In this document: one piece after another, positions 51,605 through 63,854 of the stretch
Layout: each line of letters starts with the position of its first letter
Numbering within the stretch: position 1 is the stretch's first letter
NCBI RefSeq assembly: GCF_037975245.1
Contig: NC_092576.1
Span: forward strand, 20,273,611 to 20,337,610
Source: Apostichopus japonicus
Taxonomy: Eukaryota > Echinodermata > Holothuroidea > Aspidochirotida > Stichopodidae
Reading direction: 5' to 3'
Length of the DNA stretch: 64,000 bases
The notes under the pieces: generated by a model
Told to the model about the DNA's origin: nothing
Seen by the model: only the letters and a program-made list of their open reading frames with translations
Database searches by the model: none
Translations under genes and position numbers: made by a program

Positions 51605-51845
51605 AGTAAGGTTAACTGCTCAGTAAATAAACCTGCACAGTATATATACCTGCACAGTAAATAAACCTGCACAGTAACTATACCTGCATACTAAAGATAC
51701 CTGTACAGTAAATATACCTGCACAGTAAATATACCTGCACTGTAAAGATACCTGCACAGTAAAGATACCTGCACAGTAAAGATACCTGCACAGTGTGGTT
51801 ACCTGTACCTGCACAGTAAGGTTACCTGCATAGTAAATATACCTG
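51605..51845. repeat. 17-18 bp minisatellite
   Basis: About a dozen copies of acctgcacagtaaa(g/t)at with substitutions. The sequence between 51170 and 51600 holds an inverted gctcgcg / cgcgagc pair near 51310-51346 and nothing else. Confidence 0.9.
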
Positions 51846-52039
51846 GGGAGAGACTTTCAATTCCAGGTACTAACATTTAACATCTCCCCGAGTGTTCACA
51901 GGAGTAGCTGGAACAGTAGTTTCCTTTCTCAGAGGAAAGAGGGGTAACACTCTTTGTCAATCTCAAATTCTCAATGAAAGGTTAATAGTGGGCGTGTCCA
52001 TGAATGGCTGATAGTGGGAGTGTTGTTCACGGTTAATAG

Positions 52040-53175
52040 TGGGAGTTTTGATGCATGGCTGATAGTGAGTATCAGTTACATTTGTCACCACATATCATCA
52101 AACAGCCACAGTAGTTACTGTACCACATACTGTAATATCAACTACAGTACTTAGGTACCACACCATGGTATCTGTTACATTAGTCACCACATACCATAGT
52201 ATCAGTTACATTAGTCACCACATACCATAATATCAGTTACATTAGTCACCACATACCATAGTATCAGTTACATTAGTCAACACACACCAAAGTATCAGTT
52301 ACATTAGTGACCACATACCGTAATATCAGCTACAGTACTTAGTTACCACAATATCATCATATCAACCACAGTAGTTACTGTACCGCATACCGTAATATCA
52401 GCTACAATACTTAGTCACCACACAACATAGTATCAGTTACATTAGTCACCAAACACCATAGTATCAGTTACAGTACTTAGTCACCACATACCACAGTATC
52501 AGTTACAGTACTTAGTCACCACATACCATAGTATCAGTTACATTAGTCACCACACACCATAGTATCAGTTACATTAGGTACCACATACCATAGTATCAGT
52601 TACATTAGTCACCACACACCATAGTATCAGTTACATTAGTCACCACATACCATAGTATCAGTTACATTAGTCACCACATACCATAGTATCAGTTACATTA
52701 GTCACCACATACCATAGTATCAGTTACATTAGTCACCACATACCATAGTATCAGTTACATTAGTCACCACACACCATAGTATCAGTTACAGTACTTAGTC
52801 ACCACATACCATAGTATCAGTTACATTAGTTACCACATACCATAGTATCAGTTACATTAGTCACCACACACCATAGTAACAGTTACAGTACTTAGTCACC
52901 ACATACCATAGTATCAGTTACAGTACTTAGTCACCACATACCATAGTATCAGTTACATTAGTCACCACACACCATAGTATCAGTTACATTAGTCACCACA
53001 TACCATGAGAACCGTTACGTTAGTCATTTACTGTAATGTCAGCTACAGTAAAGTAAAGTAGGTACCACATACCGTAATATCAGTTACATTAGTTACCACA
53101 CACCATAGTATCAGTTACATTAGTCATTTACTGTAATGTCAGCTACAGTAAAGTACAGTAGGTACAGTACCACAT
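52040..53175. repeat. About 31 bp minisatellite, about 33 copies, abutting a gene 3' end
   Basis: The unit is accatagtatcagttacat followed by tagtcaccacat. Variants with cagtacttagt or a 44 bp form are interspersed. The array runs into the last exon of the minus-strand C1orf131 homologue, whose predicted stop codon (53122-53120) lies inside the repeat. Confidence 0.93.
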
Positions 53176-56100
53176 ACCGTAATATGAGCTCTCTCTTGCG
53201 ATCTCTGTCACTCGACTTCTTCTTTACCTGCATACCCATTTTGCGATCCTGAAGAGAAGAACAACATTCATGTTTGTTAGTTTTGTCCAATTCCAAGAAA
53301 GATCAAGATGAAAACTGCAAGAGAAATTAAATGATTAAAACAAGAAGGATGACTGCAAACTCACAATTTCTCTTTGCTTCAGTTCTTCCTGTTTCTTCTC
53401 CTTTTGAAGTTTCATGAATTCCTTGTACGGCACATGTGTGTTCTTGGGAGGCTGTATGTACATACATATGCAGACAAGAAACAAAGTTAATAACTTCATC
53501 AGAAGCTTCATGTTTACCTAAATAAAATAAAAACTTATTTTGTTGTTATACACTGAAAAATGTTTAAGAAAACTGAAATGGCGCAATATTGCTACTCACT
53601 ACAGAATTTAAAACCGTTCATGTTCTAACATAATTTAGTGTTAACAATTTGTGGAGTAGTTTTCAGGTTTAAGAAGTGTGTTTCTCATTTTAAACTGAAA
53701 GTATTTACTATTCAGGGCCTGTACACTAGAAACCTGCTTCACAACTTTGCATTTGTGTAACAATTAACCCATTTTTGTGATAAGGTCTACCAGGTAAATT
53801 AAACATTATATAAGTTATCAATTCATAAATCAATCCAAACATAAACATACATATCTGTTTGATGAGTGTTTGCTGTCTAGTCAATTAAAGGATTTTAGTT
53901 TTAGCTCATTTTCTGGGAAGTAAGATGAAACCAAAAGTTATTCCACACAGAGGGCAATTTATTGCTAATTGAGAAGATATAACTTTTGACAAGAGTACAG
54001 TAACTGTCATGAACTATCATGCAGGGAAGTTTATCAAAGTAATTTCTCATATTTTTTCATTTTAGTAACTTACTATAGCTGGTTAATATAAATGTGTGCT
54101 ACATATAACATATATATATAACACAGCACAAACAAGTTGTATTATCCCCTTATTGAACAAATCTCACCAAACAGATCATGTCTATTTAACTTACGTACTA
54201 AAGTCTGTTAATGGTTTTCAACCAAAACAAGAGCAACCTAAACTTAGCAATGAAATGTGACAGAATTAAACATCATCGATGATAAAGCACTTATTGTAAG
54301 GCTACAGCATTTGCTAGTTAACTGCACATCTTTGGATAAGAAGACATAGTCTGGTGCATAATTTGTACATTGTTATCCAACCAGTTTAATACTTAGGCTG
54401 CAAAATTGTGGATTTAAAAGAATAGTCCAGGTCATGTTAAAGGATATTTTAAAGAGGAACATAATCTAAGCATTCAATTCCTATGTACCATTTTTGAGAT
54501 ATTGACAGTTGAAGTTGCCACCTTTCTACCATTTGTGAGCTTGGAGCAAACAGGTGTGACGTCATAGTTACACGATGACAAATCATGTTTTGTTTTTCTT
54601 TATTTTGCATTCTATTGATTTGACCTTGGACTGGATATGGTTACTAGAACTTTGTCTAAAGAGGATGTGAAGTTTATAAAATACCAATACCTATGGTACA
54701 TTCACATTATGGATGCATCCAATTGTGGAGTTTATTATTGGAGTTAATTATTAGAGGTTCATTTCAAAGGAAAACAAAACATAATTTATAATGTCAGCAA
54801 ATAATTGCCATTAGAATGTCTAACCTTTGCTCCCAGCTTAATGGCTCGCTGCATCTCTAACTTCTCTTTATTTTCAAAGTCAAACCCTGACAAGCCAAAC
54901 TGATAGACCTCATGAGATAGTTCCCTCAGGTGACCTTTAGAAGTCACAAAGCTCTCATCTGTCGCCTCTTGGTCTGCTTCGGAGATCTGGGTAAGAAATG
55001 TTCAGTAATAATAGTAATTTTCAGTTCTTATTTAGCGCAACTTACAATAAAGTCTCGCCGGGAGTCAAAGTCGCTGCGCTGTTAGAACCCTGGTCATTGG
55101 TAACTTGTTACACCTACACACCAAAGTGTTCACAATTCAAACAATCTCTCCTAGGGTACCACAGTGCACCACAGCCATGTGTCCCCTGGGGGACTTCCCA
55201 TAGGGTGCAGCCAGAAACCGACGCACGCAACTATATTTACAAGTCACCTCGCAAGTCCCCATATATACACCTGGGTGAAGAGAGGCAATGGAGATAAAGT
55301 GCCTTGCCCAAGGGCTCGAACCTGTAATCCTTAGATCAATAGTCCACTGCCTTAACCACTTGACCACAACGCCCTCTCTCCAGCATTCATGGAAATGTAA
55401 AATCACTATATAAAGTCTCACAAATATCTGGTACGTTACTGAGTTAGATAGTCATAGGAAAGCCACAATATATGGGGACAGTACATCAGACATTTCTGTA
55501 TCAATTAAACTTTATGGATTCTTACTGTAACATTTCCTCACTCCCCAGCAGCAACCCTAGGAACTGTGCAGAAAGCATGACCATGTAAGGTAAAGTGGAT
55601 TGCTAGTACTAACTTCTCCCTAACTTAAAATGTCAATGTTTCTAGCTATATGAATCTTTCATTCTTAAGGTACAGTATGAAAACTCTGAACGTTACAGTA
55701 TGTTCACCATGGGTACAGTACAATGTTAATATGCCCATTCTAATCTCTTGCCAAAAGGGAAAGGAGTGTACTGTACATACATATATGCTATAAATATGAT
55801 AGCATGATTGTATGTCAGAGTGTACATATATAGCAGGTATGTATGCATATGCTATATACTGGCTTTTAGACAGGACAACCTACTACATCAAGGTTTGATA
55901 AATGTCATTGAATAAACATGTACAGTAACATACTGTATCTGTATGACTTTGTATGTTGCTCTAGGAGGGAAGGAGTAGGGTGAAGAAACTGACAATTTAA
56001 TGAACATTAATGTATGTCTGGCCCTAGGTTTGTCTATCGTAATTAAGAGGTTTCTTAAAAATTTTCAGAATGGAAATCAGAATCACAAAAGTGTCATTGA

Positions 56101-57866
56101 ATTACTTTAGTAATGTCCACACAGGATTGAGCTACAGATCTGCATTTTTTCAATATATGCTAATGAAGTGCAACAATCTCTGATATTCTGGGTATAAATG
56201 AATTCTTTGACAAATTTAATTCAATCACTGTTCATTAATCCCATGCTGTATCTTGTTGACATACACTAAATATTGGCATTCTGTATCTATTGCTACACCA
56301 TTGCATTTACTAAGTACTGTGCTTTGCTGCATACATTTTGTGGGCACTTGTGTAGTACTGTGCATGAAAGATTACAAGCTCAGTATACTTTACCTTCTTC
56401 CTCTTGGCTCTGTCTTCAAACACGATGACCTCTGGGCCATTCTTTCTTTTGTCATCGTTTTCTTCCTTCAGATTTAACTTTGATTTCTTGCTGAAGTTTA
56501 TCAGTTCTGAATTTAAGTTTTCTTCCCAAGCTTTCTTTCTTTTCTTCTTTGCTACAGCGTTTCCATCATTTCTAACATTATTACTGGTAATATCTTCAGT
56601 TGTGTTTGTCCTTTGTTTCTTTACTTTATTACATTCCAATGTTGCTTTACTCTTTTGGTTTGAGGCTCTGCTAATTCTTCCATCATCACCAAGTACTTGA
56701 TTGCCTACAAAATAGAAACATGTACAGCATAACATACAGTGTAGGATAAGTCTGAACTGTTTTACACTATATATTCGTACCATTAGTATGATATACTGTA
56801 CAGTACCTCTACAGGTGTAAAACTCTATGTGAGAATAAAAATGAACAACATCAAAGAATTGTGATGGATTTACAAACTACAGCAAACCTGTAAATTCTCT
56901 GGTGCACCAAAATACAGTATATATCTTCAGTGCCTTTATTTTTTCAATATGTGTCTTCCACATTGAAATAAATGTTAACGATAGAAACTACTCTCGGAAC
57001 TTTCCCTCGAAAACTTGCAGTATTTGTGTGGCATTGTCTTTCATTGCTTTGGCTAGAGTTACCATATTGCATTTGCAGAGAGGAAGACAAGTAGTCATGT
57101 GTGCTGTAGTGTTAGGAGGATAGGTCACATGTACAGTAGCATGGTGGGCTCATAATTGACGCACTTAAGAATTTGATTAACGATGTCTATCAACGAAAAA
57201 TGGAAATCAATCAACTGTATAAGTTTTTCATATGTATATTTTTTCAGATATGTAATAATCTCAAAATATTTATTGTTCTGTGCAATTGAGCAGAATTTTG
57301 CCCACAAACTGTCTGCTGTGTCAAGTTCTTTCATACCTCTAAATTGACACATTTTGGACAATATGTTACTCTGCTTCACTGAAAAAAATTTTTAGTTGCC
57401 TGCTGTATCGTTGCTAGTACAGTAATATTTGAAGGTGTGTCAACTACGAAGCCTTTACTAAATAGTTTGACTTTGAGAACAATTGTAGGCTAGTACTACT
57501 ACTACAAGTACAGTAGAAACTATGGTATAAGAACAAACACCTAACCAATTACACTATTTCTATCGCGATCCACACATATACGTATTGCAGATTGATTTTG
57601 TAACCTTATTTTGGAGGAACCTATTCATTATAAGCCGGATATTAGTATTACGAGCTTTAGCCTACAGGCGAAGAATGTGTCTGTTTTGATTTCGTGGAAC
57701 TGGGCTATGTTGAAAAAATATGATCAAATGGCGTATTGAAGAGTTACTAACCGTATGCATTGAGCTGTTCTAGGAGCTTCTGTTGTAACTCATCATCGAT
57801 TGCAGCTGCCTCATCATTTTGTTGCCTCTGTTTTTCTCCTTGCTTAGCCTTGCGTGTGCTTCTCAT
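53120..57866 (-). CDS. C1orf131 homologue (DUF4602), five exons
   Basis: Minus-strand exons 57866-57752, 56704-56394, 54986-54825, 53451-53365, 53248-53120, with GT-AG introns and agreeing phases, giving 267 residues (human protein about 290). Start MRSTRKAKQGEKQ; helical segment DDELQQKLLEQLNAYG; Lys-rich acidic middle (KKKRKKAWEENLNSE, EVIVFEDRAKRKK); conserved block HEVYQFGLSGFDFENKEKLE, MQRAIKLGAKPPKN, VPYKEFMKLQKEKKQEE; basic tail KKKSSDRDRKRE. The conserved block is the DUF4602 signature. The human protein is a component of the nucleolar small-subunit processome, counterpart of yeast Faf1. The last 19 codons are read from minisatellite sequence. A donor-like gtatgt at 53177 could instead splice to an unseen exon, so the C-terminus is uncertain. 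Confidence 0.88.
55018..55377 (-). mobile_element. tRNA-derived SINE in C1orf131 intron 2
   Basis: On the minus strand: gagagggcgttgtggtcaag with box A tggtcaagtggttaa, box B ggttcgagcc about 45 bases later, then a 280 bp body ending in taaataagaactg. The head resembles a Leu/Ser-type tRNA. It has the same orientation as the host gene. The overlapping frames on both strands are not genes. Confidence 0.85.
56705..57751 (-). other. Intron 1 of the C1orf131 homologue
   Basis: AT-rich intron. The only sizeable frame (57125-57379, minus) has a KYFEIITYLKKYTYEKL stretch that I cannot match to a family. No repeat recognised. Confidence 0.45.
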
Positions 57867-58237
57867 CTTCTCACAGCTTTGCCACGATTACTATTCGAGA
57901 AAAAATTAGCTAGCACGCACATGTTCAAAACATGATCAAATGACCATATTTCGTGATGAAATATTCTAACGCAAATCAATCGGCTAGATGGCCGACTTAA
58001 CAGTACTGTTGCCACATAATTAACGACGTTTTGCAGAATATGTAAAATAAATAACAAATGTTCGCGGGAATGTACAAAAAATACAATTGATTGACCCACG
58101 GGAGTAACTTGTGCGGATATCTAGTAAATTATCGCATATCGTACACGTGGGAACAGACGTCTGTGGAAGATATCAATTGAGAAGTTATTGTTCCTCATGC
58201 GTTTCATGTTCAGTATGCATAAGCATAGTTAATATCA

Positions 58238-58350
58238 TGGGCGGCGATCCTGGGGGGGGGGGGGGGGAAGGGGGGATATATCCCCCCATGAAAATGGGTG
58301 GAGGGGATGTAATACACCATATCCCCCCACCAAATGCCAGGGATAAGAAT
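58238..58350. repeat. G-rich dispersed-repeat fragment
   Basis: The sequence gggcggcgatcctgggggg with a run of 16 G, then ggggggatatatcccccc (self-complementary), looks like the end of a repeat family. It has strong G-quadruplex potential. No partner end was found. Confidence 0.5.
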
Positions 58351-58673
58351 ATTTTCATGCCTACATTTATGCATCATCAAGAATGTACGGCTCTTTTTTA
58401 GCTTCATTTCTCGCCTACCATAAACGCAGTGCGATCTTTTCAAATAAAGCGTCTTTATATAGCAAGTATATTTGGCTGTAGGCTTCATTGGCCCTATAAC
58501 AAGAAAATGTATTATTGCGCCCACGGTATTGATATAGTACATATATGCACCCTCATGGTATTCATATAGGCCCTATGGTAGGCCTATACACACGTACCTG
58601 TTCCCTCGAACAGCTGAGAATCTCATGTTACCAGGGTAATGCTTAATACACGTTTCACCTGGATGCCCTAGCA

Positions 58674-58885
58674 ATCATAGGCGTACGAGGCGGGGGGTGG
58701 CAGGGGGGCAGACTGCCCCCCCCAATTTCCAGAGGACAAGAAATTCGGGCAAAAGTCCTGAAAAATTCGGGCAGCCTAAGAGGAGAAAAAAAATAAATAT
58801 ATATATATATATATTGTTTTTTCTCCTCTTAGGCTGCCCGAATTGTTAAGGACTTTTGCCCGAATTTCTTGTCCTCTGGAAATAT
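58674..58885. repeat. Long near-perfect inverted repeat (hairpin) with a (TA)n loop
   Basis: The left arm (about 58728-58796: ccagaggacaagaaattcgg through cagcctaagaggagaaaaaa) and right arm (about 58816-58882) are reverse complements with one short indel in the middle and few mismatches. The loop is about 20 bases of TA. A G-rich aggcgtacgaggcgggggg terminal-type motif precedes the left arm. The fold could give a stem of roughly 65 bp. Confidence 0.9.
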
Positions 58886-59081
58886 ATATATATATATAAA
58901 TATGCAGTAGCTTGCCCGAATCTTTTTCAAATTTTTGCCCGACGATTCCATGATTTTCTTTATTTAGCATCATGATGCCCGAATATTTCCGTGTAACACC
59001 ACCGTAAGCGCAGTTCATCTGGGCTACCACGCTTCATGAAATCAATTTTTTTTTCTAACTAGTCAATTGTATACCTGGATC

Positions 59082-59210
59082 AAGGGCGGCGGAACCGGGG
59101 GGCACAGGGGGCACGTGCCCCCACTTGTCCTCAGGTTAAAAATGTGCCTTTTTTCCGGTTTTTTAAACCGGGGAGGGGAGCGGCCAGGGCTTGACCTAAC
59201 CCCGGGTCGA
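59082..59210. repeat. G-rich repeat-family fragment
   Basis: The sequence gggcggcggaaccggggggc followed by acagggggcacgtgccccca has the style of dispersed element ends, with a perfect gggggcacgtgccccc palindrome. No matching second end was recognised. Confidence 0.45.
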
Positions 59211-59359
59211 TCACCAGTCGGGGGAGGGGGGTGGTTAAGTCGCGGGATAGTTTGTATCCAGTCAGCGAGGGAAGATTGGGACCATTAGGACTACTACGGA
59301 TGTACCTCTCCTTTTTACCCCTTGTTTCCTCCTCAAACAAAGTGCAAGTTATTTGCAAA

Positions 59360-62290
59360 ACACTGCGTTTTAATGCTACTTCTATAGACCTAATTGTCTA
59401 ACTTTGTCTCACAATGCACCATTTGATATTGAGGACCACCAATCCCTACGTAAGACTAACGGCTTCAATGACCCCAGGTCAGCTGATCTCTACCTACTGT
59501 AATTTATAACAAGCTTGATTCGCCTCAAGTTCTCCCATACCCATAAAGATTCAAGGGCAATTTTAGAGATACCAATATGGACCTAAATTATAGTCTGAAT
59601 ATGCCTCAGAATACACCGTTTGATATATATTTTTCTTACTGGAAGAGGAGGACCCCATATCCCCTACATAAGGGTCTCCTTAAATGACTCCACGGCAACA
59701 ACCACCCCCCCCCCCTCCTCCCTCTCTCCGTTATATAATCCATTCACATCCTGCCCTTCCGCAAAAGTTCATCCCTTACCTATAAATCATAGAGGTAAAA
59801 CCTCCAGGCCTAAATTAGTCGGCGAAATTTTAATTTGTTCCACTGTGAACGGCACTGAATACCACCACCCAAAATGCCGATCTCTTCAAGTTATTTTCTC
59901 CTGTGATTAAACCTGTTGGTTTCAATGTATGGTGAGTAACCGTGACTGTTAGAATAGGCTTTCTGGCAGCTGACCCCTAGCCCGAACCCCTCCTCTCATC
60001 GCAAGCTTTTAGTTTATATTTAGTTTATTGTTGTTCATTTTGCTGTTGACTTCTATAATACAGTGTCAGACGTGTCCTGGCCTCTGTCCGTGTTACTAAT
60101 TATAAGATGTAACGTTTAATTATACCGATCTATATAAATAAATTTAATTAACTTGACATGTAAGAAGCCTTTTGTCATTTTGATAGGTGCAAATGACATG
60201 ATATATGATTGATGAGAGGAATTATCGATAACAGAATTTTAAATTTATCATATTGAGTAGTGAGCTAAGACAAATTAATTCATGTCGTATGCAGTAACGT
60301 CAAGTGACGTACGTAGTCTGGTATATATACCTGGATATTCAACGTGTCCATGTATTGCATGGTATACTTATAATAAAGTCATATTTAACCATATTTCAAA
60401 GATCTAACATAGAAACGTACCAGATCATTGAGCTTCATAGCCGTAGTGCAATAACTTAGATGAAGAAAAGTCATTGAATAGCCCAATATTAAGTAGAGCC
60501 GGCGGGAACGAAAACGGCAAGCGACTTGATCCAGTCTCAAGCACAGTCTTACATCAACTTTCAAACAGTATATATTGCGGACTTTTTACATATTGTTGTG
60601 GTCCACAACAAGTAAAGTGTACTTTGCAACGGTCAAAGCGCCCTCAAATTTATCTCTCAAAATAGGTCATCAAACTTGCTGACAATTTGGAGGTTAGACA
60701 TGTCGATTCAGGACAACGGCGTATCTGTCGTCAGCTGCCCTTGAAGGGACAAATTCGGCAGAGTGTTATTATTATCTAATTCTTTAACTATTCACTACAT
60801 CGGCCAAAATAGGCCAATTGTTTAACTGTTTCCTATATCGGCCAAACTTGGCCAATTGTTTATTTATTTCATTGTATAACGGTAGTATCGAAAATGTATA
60901 AAAGGTAAGGGGTGAAATTCTTCTGAGAAGTTCACGGTTGGTTCTAGGTTCACAGACTTGACTAGCTAGAGTCAATCCAATAGGCATTATTTGCCAGTTA
61001 GTAGTACACTGAAAGTCAATAAGAGTTACATAGTCTGATTAGTTATTTGTACTGGCACTGACAGGCAGTGTAAGGGGCATTGCTTTTGTATCGCCTAACC
61101 AATCTTCTGAACATTTTATTCCTAATTTATCACACATTTCTCTTTTATATAAGATTCATTGAGAATAAATTTAGTAACACCGCTCGACAACTCTTCCGAC
61201 ATTTTATTTTCCTATCGCCTTCTCCGCGAACGTGACAATATGTAACGAAGAAATTAACTGAAAGTATATAGTACCATGGTGGAAGTGTTATTCAATTCCG
61301 TTATAAGTAGCCTACAAATGCCGTATTGAGATATGTCTGTTCAGTTTATACTTGAACCAAAGATGAACTTGGAGTAAGCATGCTCATGTGACGTCATATA
61401 GATGCATATATTACGTCATAGGCCATATATCTCCAGGATCCTAGAATATATTTTATCTTTTATTTAAAACATATATTTTCTTCTGGACTGTCCTTTTAAC
61501 ATGTTTAATGTCGACGGCAACCAGTCTACTTGTAAAAAGACAATTCAAACAGAATTCCTTATTTCAAATGGTTGCGCTCAACTGCCTTTAATTCCAAAAT
61601 AAATTATTAAAATAGAACTAAAACAAAACTGTTATTTAAACTGCTTCTCCCACTAATGAAGCTTGTGTAAGAGAATGTGTAAAAGTAAATTGGCCTGACG
61701 CAATGCCATAAAGAGCTGAATTGTTATATATATGTAACTATAGAGCCAAAAATATCAGGCCAACTTACTTTTATACAAAATTAATTATTATCGAATACAA
61801 AATAATAATAAAGAAACAATAGGAAAGTATTCAATGCATCTCTTCACTCTATTCATATTTTGTAGCAGAGAGATACATGCTAACGCTAAAAACAGGGTCA
61901 CGTATTGTTTGTATTGCAAATCGACCATGCAGGCGCAATGCCATATATTGGGCTGATTTGTTATATGTGGCTATAACCAACAATAGTCACCGCACAATCA
62001 AATCGATGACGTAAGGGCAAACAAGCATTACTAGTCACTGACTCAGAATTGGTCGTTGTACCCAAACAAAAGATACTTTTTGTTCAGTGCGTGTATATAC
62101 ATCCTATATGGTGTTTATACGTGAAGCTATTCAATGTAAATTTGGTTACAATATTTGTCAAATAACGATAGACTTAGCATATATACCGGCTCAATAAGGT
62201 ATGAAATGTCATTACTAAGAATTCGTTTAATTGTGTGAATCGACAGTGCGTTGGAAGGCCGGCCTATGTTAGAAGCCTTTAAAGGTAAGA
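59360..62290. other. Gene-free intergenic interval
   Basis: No supported gene. It holds a 44 bp direct repeat with atcggccaaa(a/c)t(a/t)ggccaattg near 60798 and 60836, and a hairpin (see 61680). The remainder is AT-rich and unremarkable. Confidence 0.5.
61680..61773. repeat. 94 bp hairpin or small inverted-terminal element
   Basis: Left arm taaaagtaaattggcctga (61680-61698) and right arm tcaggccaacttactttta (61755-61773) pair with one mismatch. The right arm is shared with 46109-46128. A diverged relative of the interior (cgcaatgccata..gctgatttgttatat) occurs near 61935-61975. Confidence 0.7.
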
Positions 62291-63070
62291 GCTATATAGT
62301 ACAGGGGGGGGGGGGGGTGTATAACAAGGGAGCTCAGTAGTTCGTGGTTTTATCATTGTAGAGATGAGGCTATATATCAGCTAAAATGGATAATTGTCAG
62401 GATTTTGTGCCCTGGTTCTTCCTTGGATGACTTTTGTTGAGGAGTATCATTACAGTTTGAGCAATCATACCTTAGTATTATTAAACGACCGACACTGTGT
62501 ACCGTATATGTACATTACAAAACAGTTGGCAGTTGAGTTTGAATAATATAATGTGCATCCATGGTCGGAGTGTGAGTGAAGAGGAGTATAAATTATATTG
62601 GAAGAATGTATATCGTGCCTAGTATGGACTTAAGTCCGCAGAACAAGAAGACCCTATGGGGGGGGGGGTGAGGGGGAAATCTCGATTTATCCATAAACGG
62701 CTAATAGCCCGAAGAATTTGACTCTAATGAAAAGAAGTAAACCCGTTAACGGTAGTAAAATGTACGGGTTGACTCTATTGTTAACGAAAGAGGCTGAGAG
62801 CACAGTTTTTGGGTCCTTTTTCTTAAAAGGCTACTCTAATTCCACCTCTTACGGTCTCCCTTGTTGTTGTCATTGGTTGTTGGTTTCGGATCACGGGGGA
62901 CTGAAACCTTGGTGTCGGCCATGCGGTAGCCAGTTCAGATACCTCTCAACTAGAGGAACTGCTTAATCCACATAGTCTGCTATTATTTTAATGTAAAGAT
63001 CGAAGAACTGTATTTGTAGGTCAATACATGACTAGGTATAGTCATTATTTTATATCAGAGATGGTTGTAC

Positions 63071-63072
<2 letters not shown>

Positions 63073-63121
<49 letters not shown>
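63073..63121. repeat. (TA)n microsatellite
   Basis: About 24 TA units, flanked by gtactat on the left and atagtac on the right, so the tract sits in a small palindrome. Confidence 0.95.
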
Positions 63122-63125
<4 letters not shown>

Positions 63126-63380
63126 AACCCAAACCACCACCCCCTCCCCTTCCCGGATGTGCGTCACTATTTGTACTATTGTTTGTATTATTGATGATAC
63201 TAAGGATCACTATATCTGTATTTATTTATTTACAGCATAGAAGACAGACGAAGGATATGAGCCAGTTCGCATTTTAAGACCACAGACACTACACTACACA
63301 TTCTGTAATATAAATACCAACACTCTTCACGAGCGCTCAATACCGCCAATGAACAAAGGGGACGCCCTCAACCCGGAACT

Positions 63381-63854
63381 ATGGCATTATTTAGTAAGAT
63401 ATCCTTTCATGCATATTCATTTTGTGGTACTTTGTATTTCTGTTTAAATTGAACTTAAAATTGATCATGTTAGTGAAATGAAATGACCAAATTGCTCCTG
63501 GCAATTATTATTGATATTATATATCCGATTATTTTAAATATATAGACCCTACCCATGGATGACATAACATCTTACCCTTAATTCTTTAACTCTCCAATTT
63601 GGGACAACAAAATTGTCTTCTCCCTCACACTCCGAAGGCTGGTTAACACTGCCCCATGCACACACAATACGAAGGCTGGTCCCCCCCCCCCCGCCACATC
63701 CACCCCCACACACATACACACAACAAAGGCTGGTTACGTGCCATTTGTATAATATTTCGTACTTTCTTTCCTTTGTTTTCTCTCTATAGAGTACCGTGAG
63801 TTCTTAAATGAGACAGAGGAACACCAATCACACACTATCGTCAATCCTCCTAAC
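63381..63854 (+). CDS. Possible start of a further gene, two exons (partial)
   Basis: A start codon in strong context (A at -3, G at +4) at 63381 is followed after 13 coding bases by the donor gtaaga (63394). An acceptor (ctctctatag, ending 63789) opens 63790-63854, closed by the donor gtgagt. The phases match and give MALFKYREFLNETEEH then QSHTIVNPPN, continuing past the window. The length is too short to recognise a family. A chance pairing of sites is possible; the strong sites at both exons argue for a real gene. Confidence 0.45.

Noticed and set aside
55311-55377. Functional tRNA gene
   Set aside because: A and B boxes are present, but the sequence continues into a 280 bp SINE body and no acceptor stem closes.
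56404-56700. 98-codon plus-strand frame
   Set aside because: Antisense shadow of C1orf131 exon 2.
57125-57379. 84-codon minus-strand frame with a KYFEIITYLKKYTYEK stretch
   Set aside because: It looks faintly like the C-terminal part of a hAT transposase, but lies in an AT-rich intron with no terminal repeats or conserved residues.
61388-61420. Two TGACGTCA/TACGTCA strings as a cAMP-response promoter
   Set aside because: No gene start lies nearby and single sites of this length are expected by chance.
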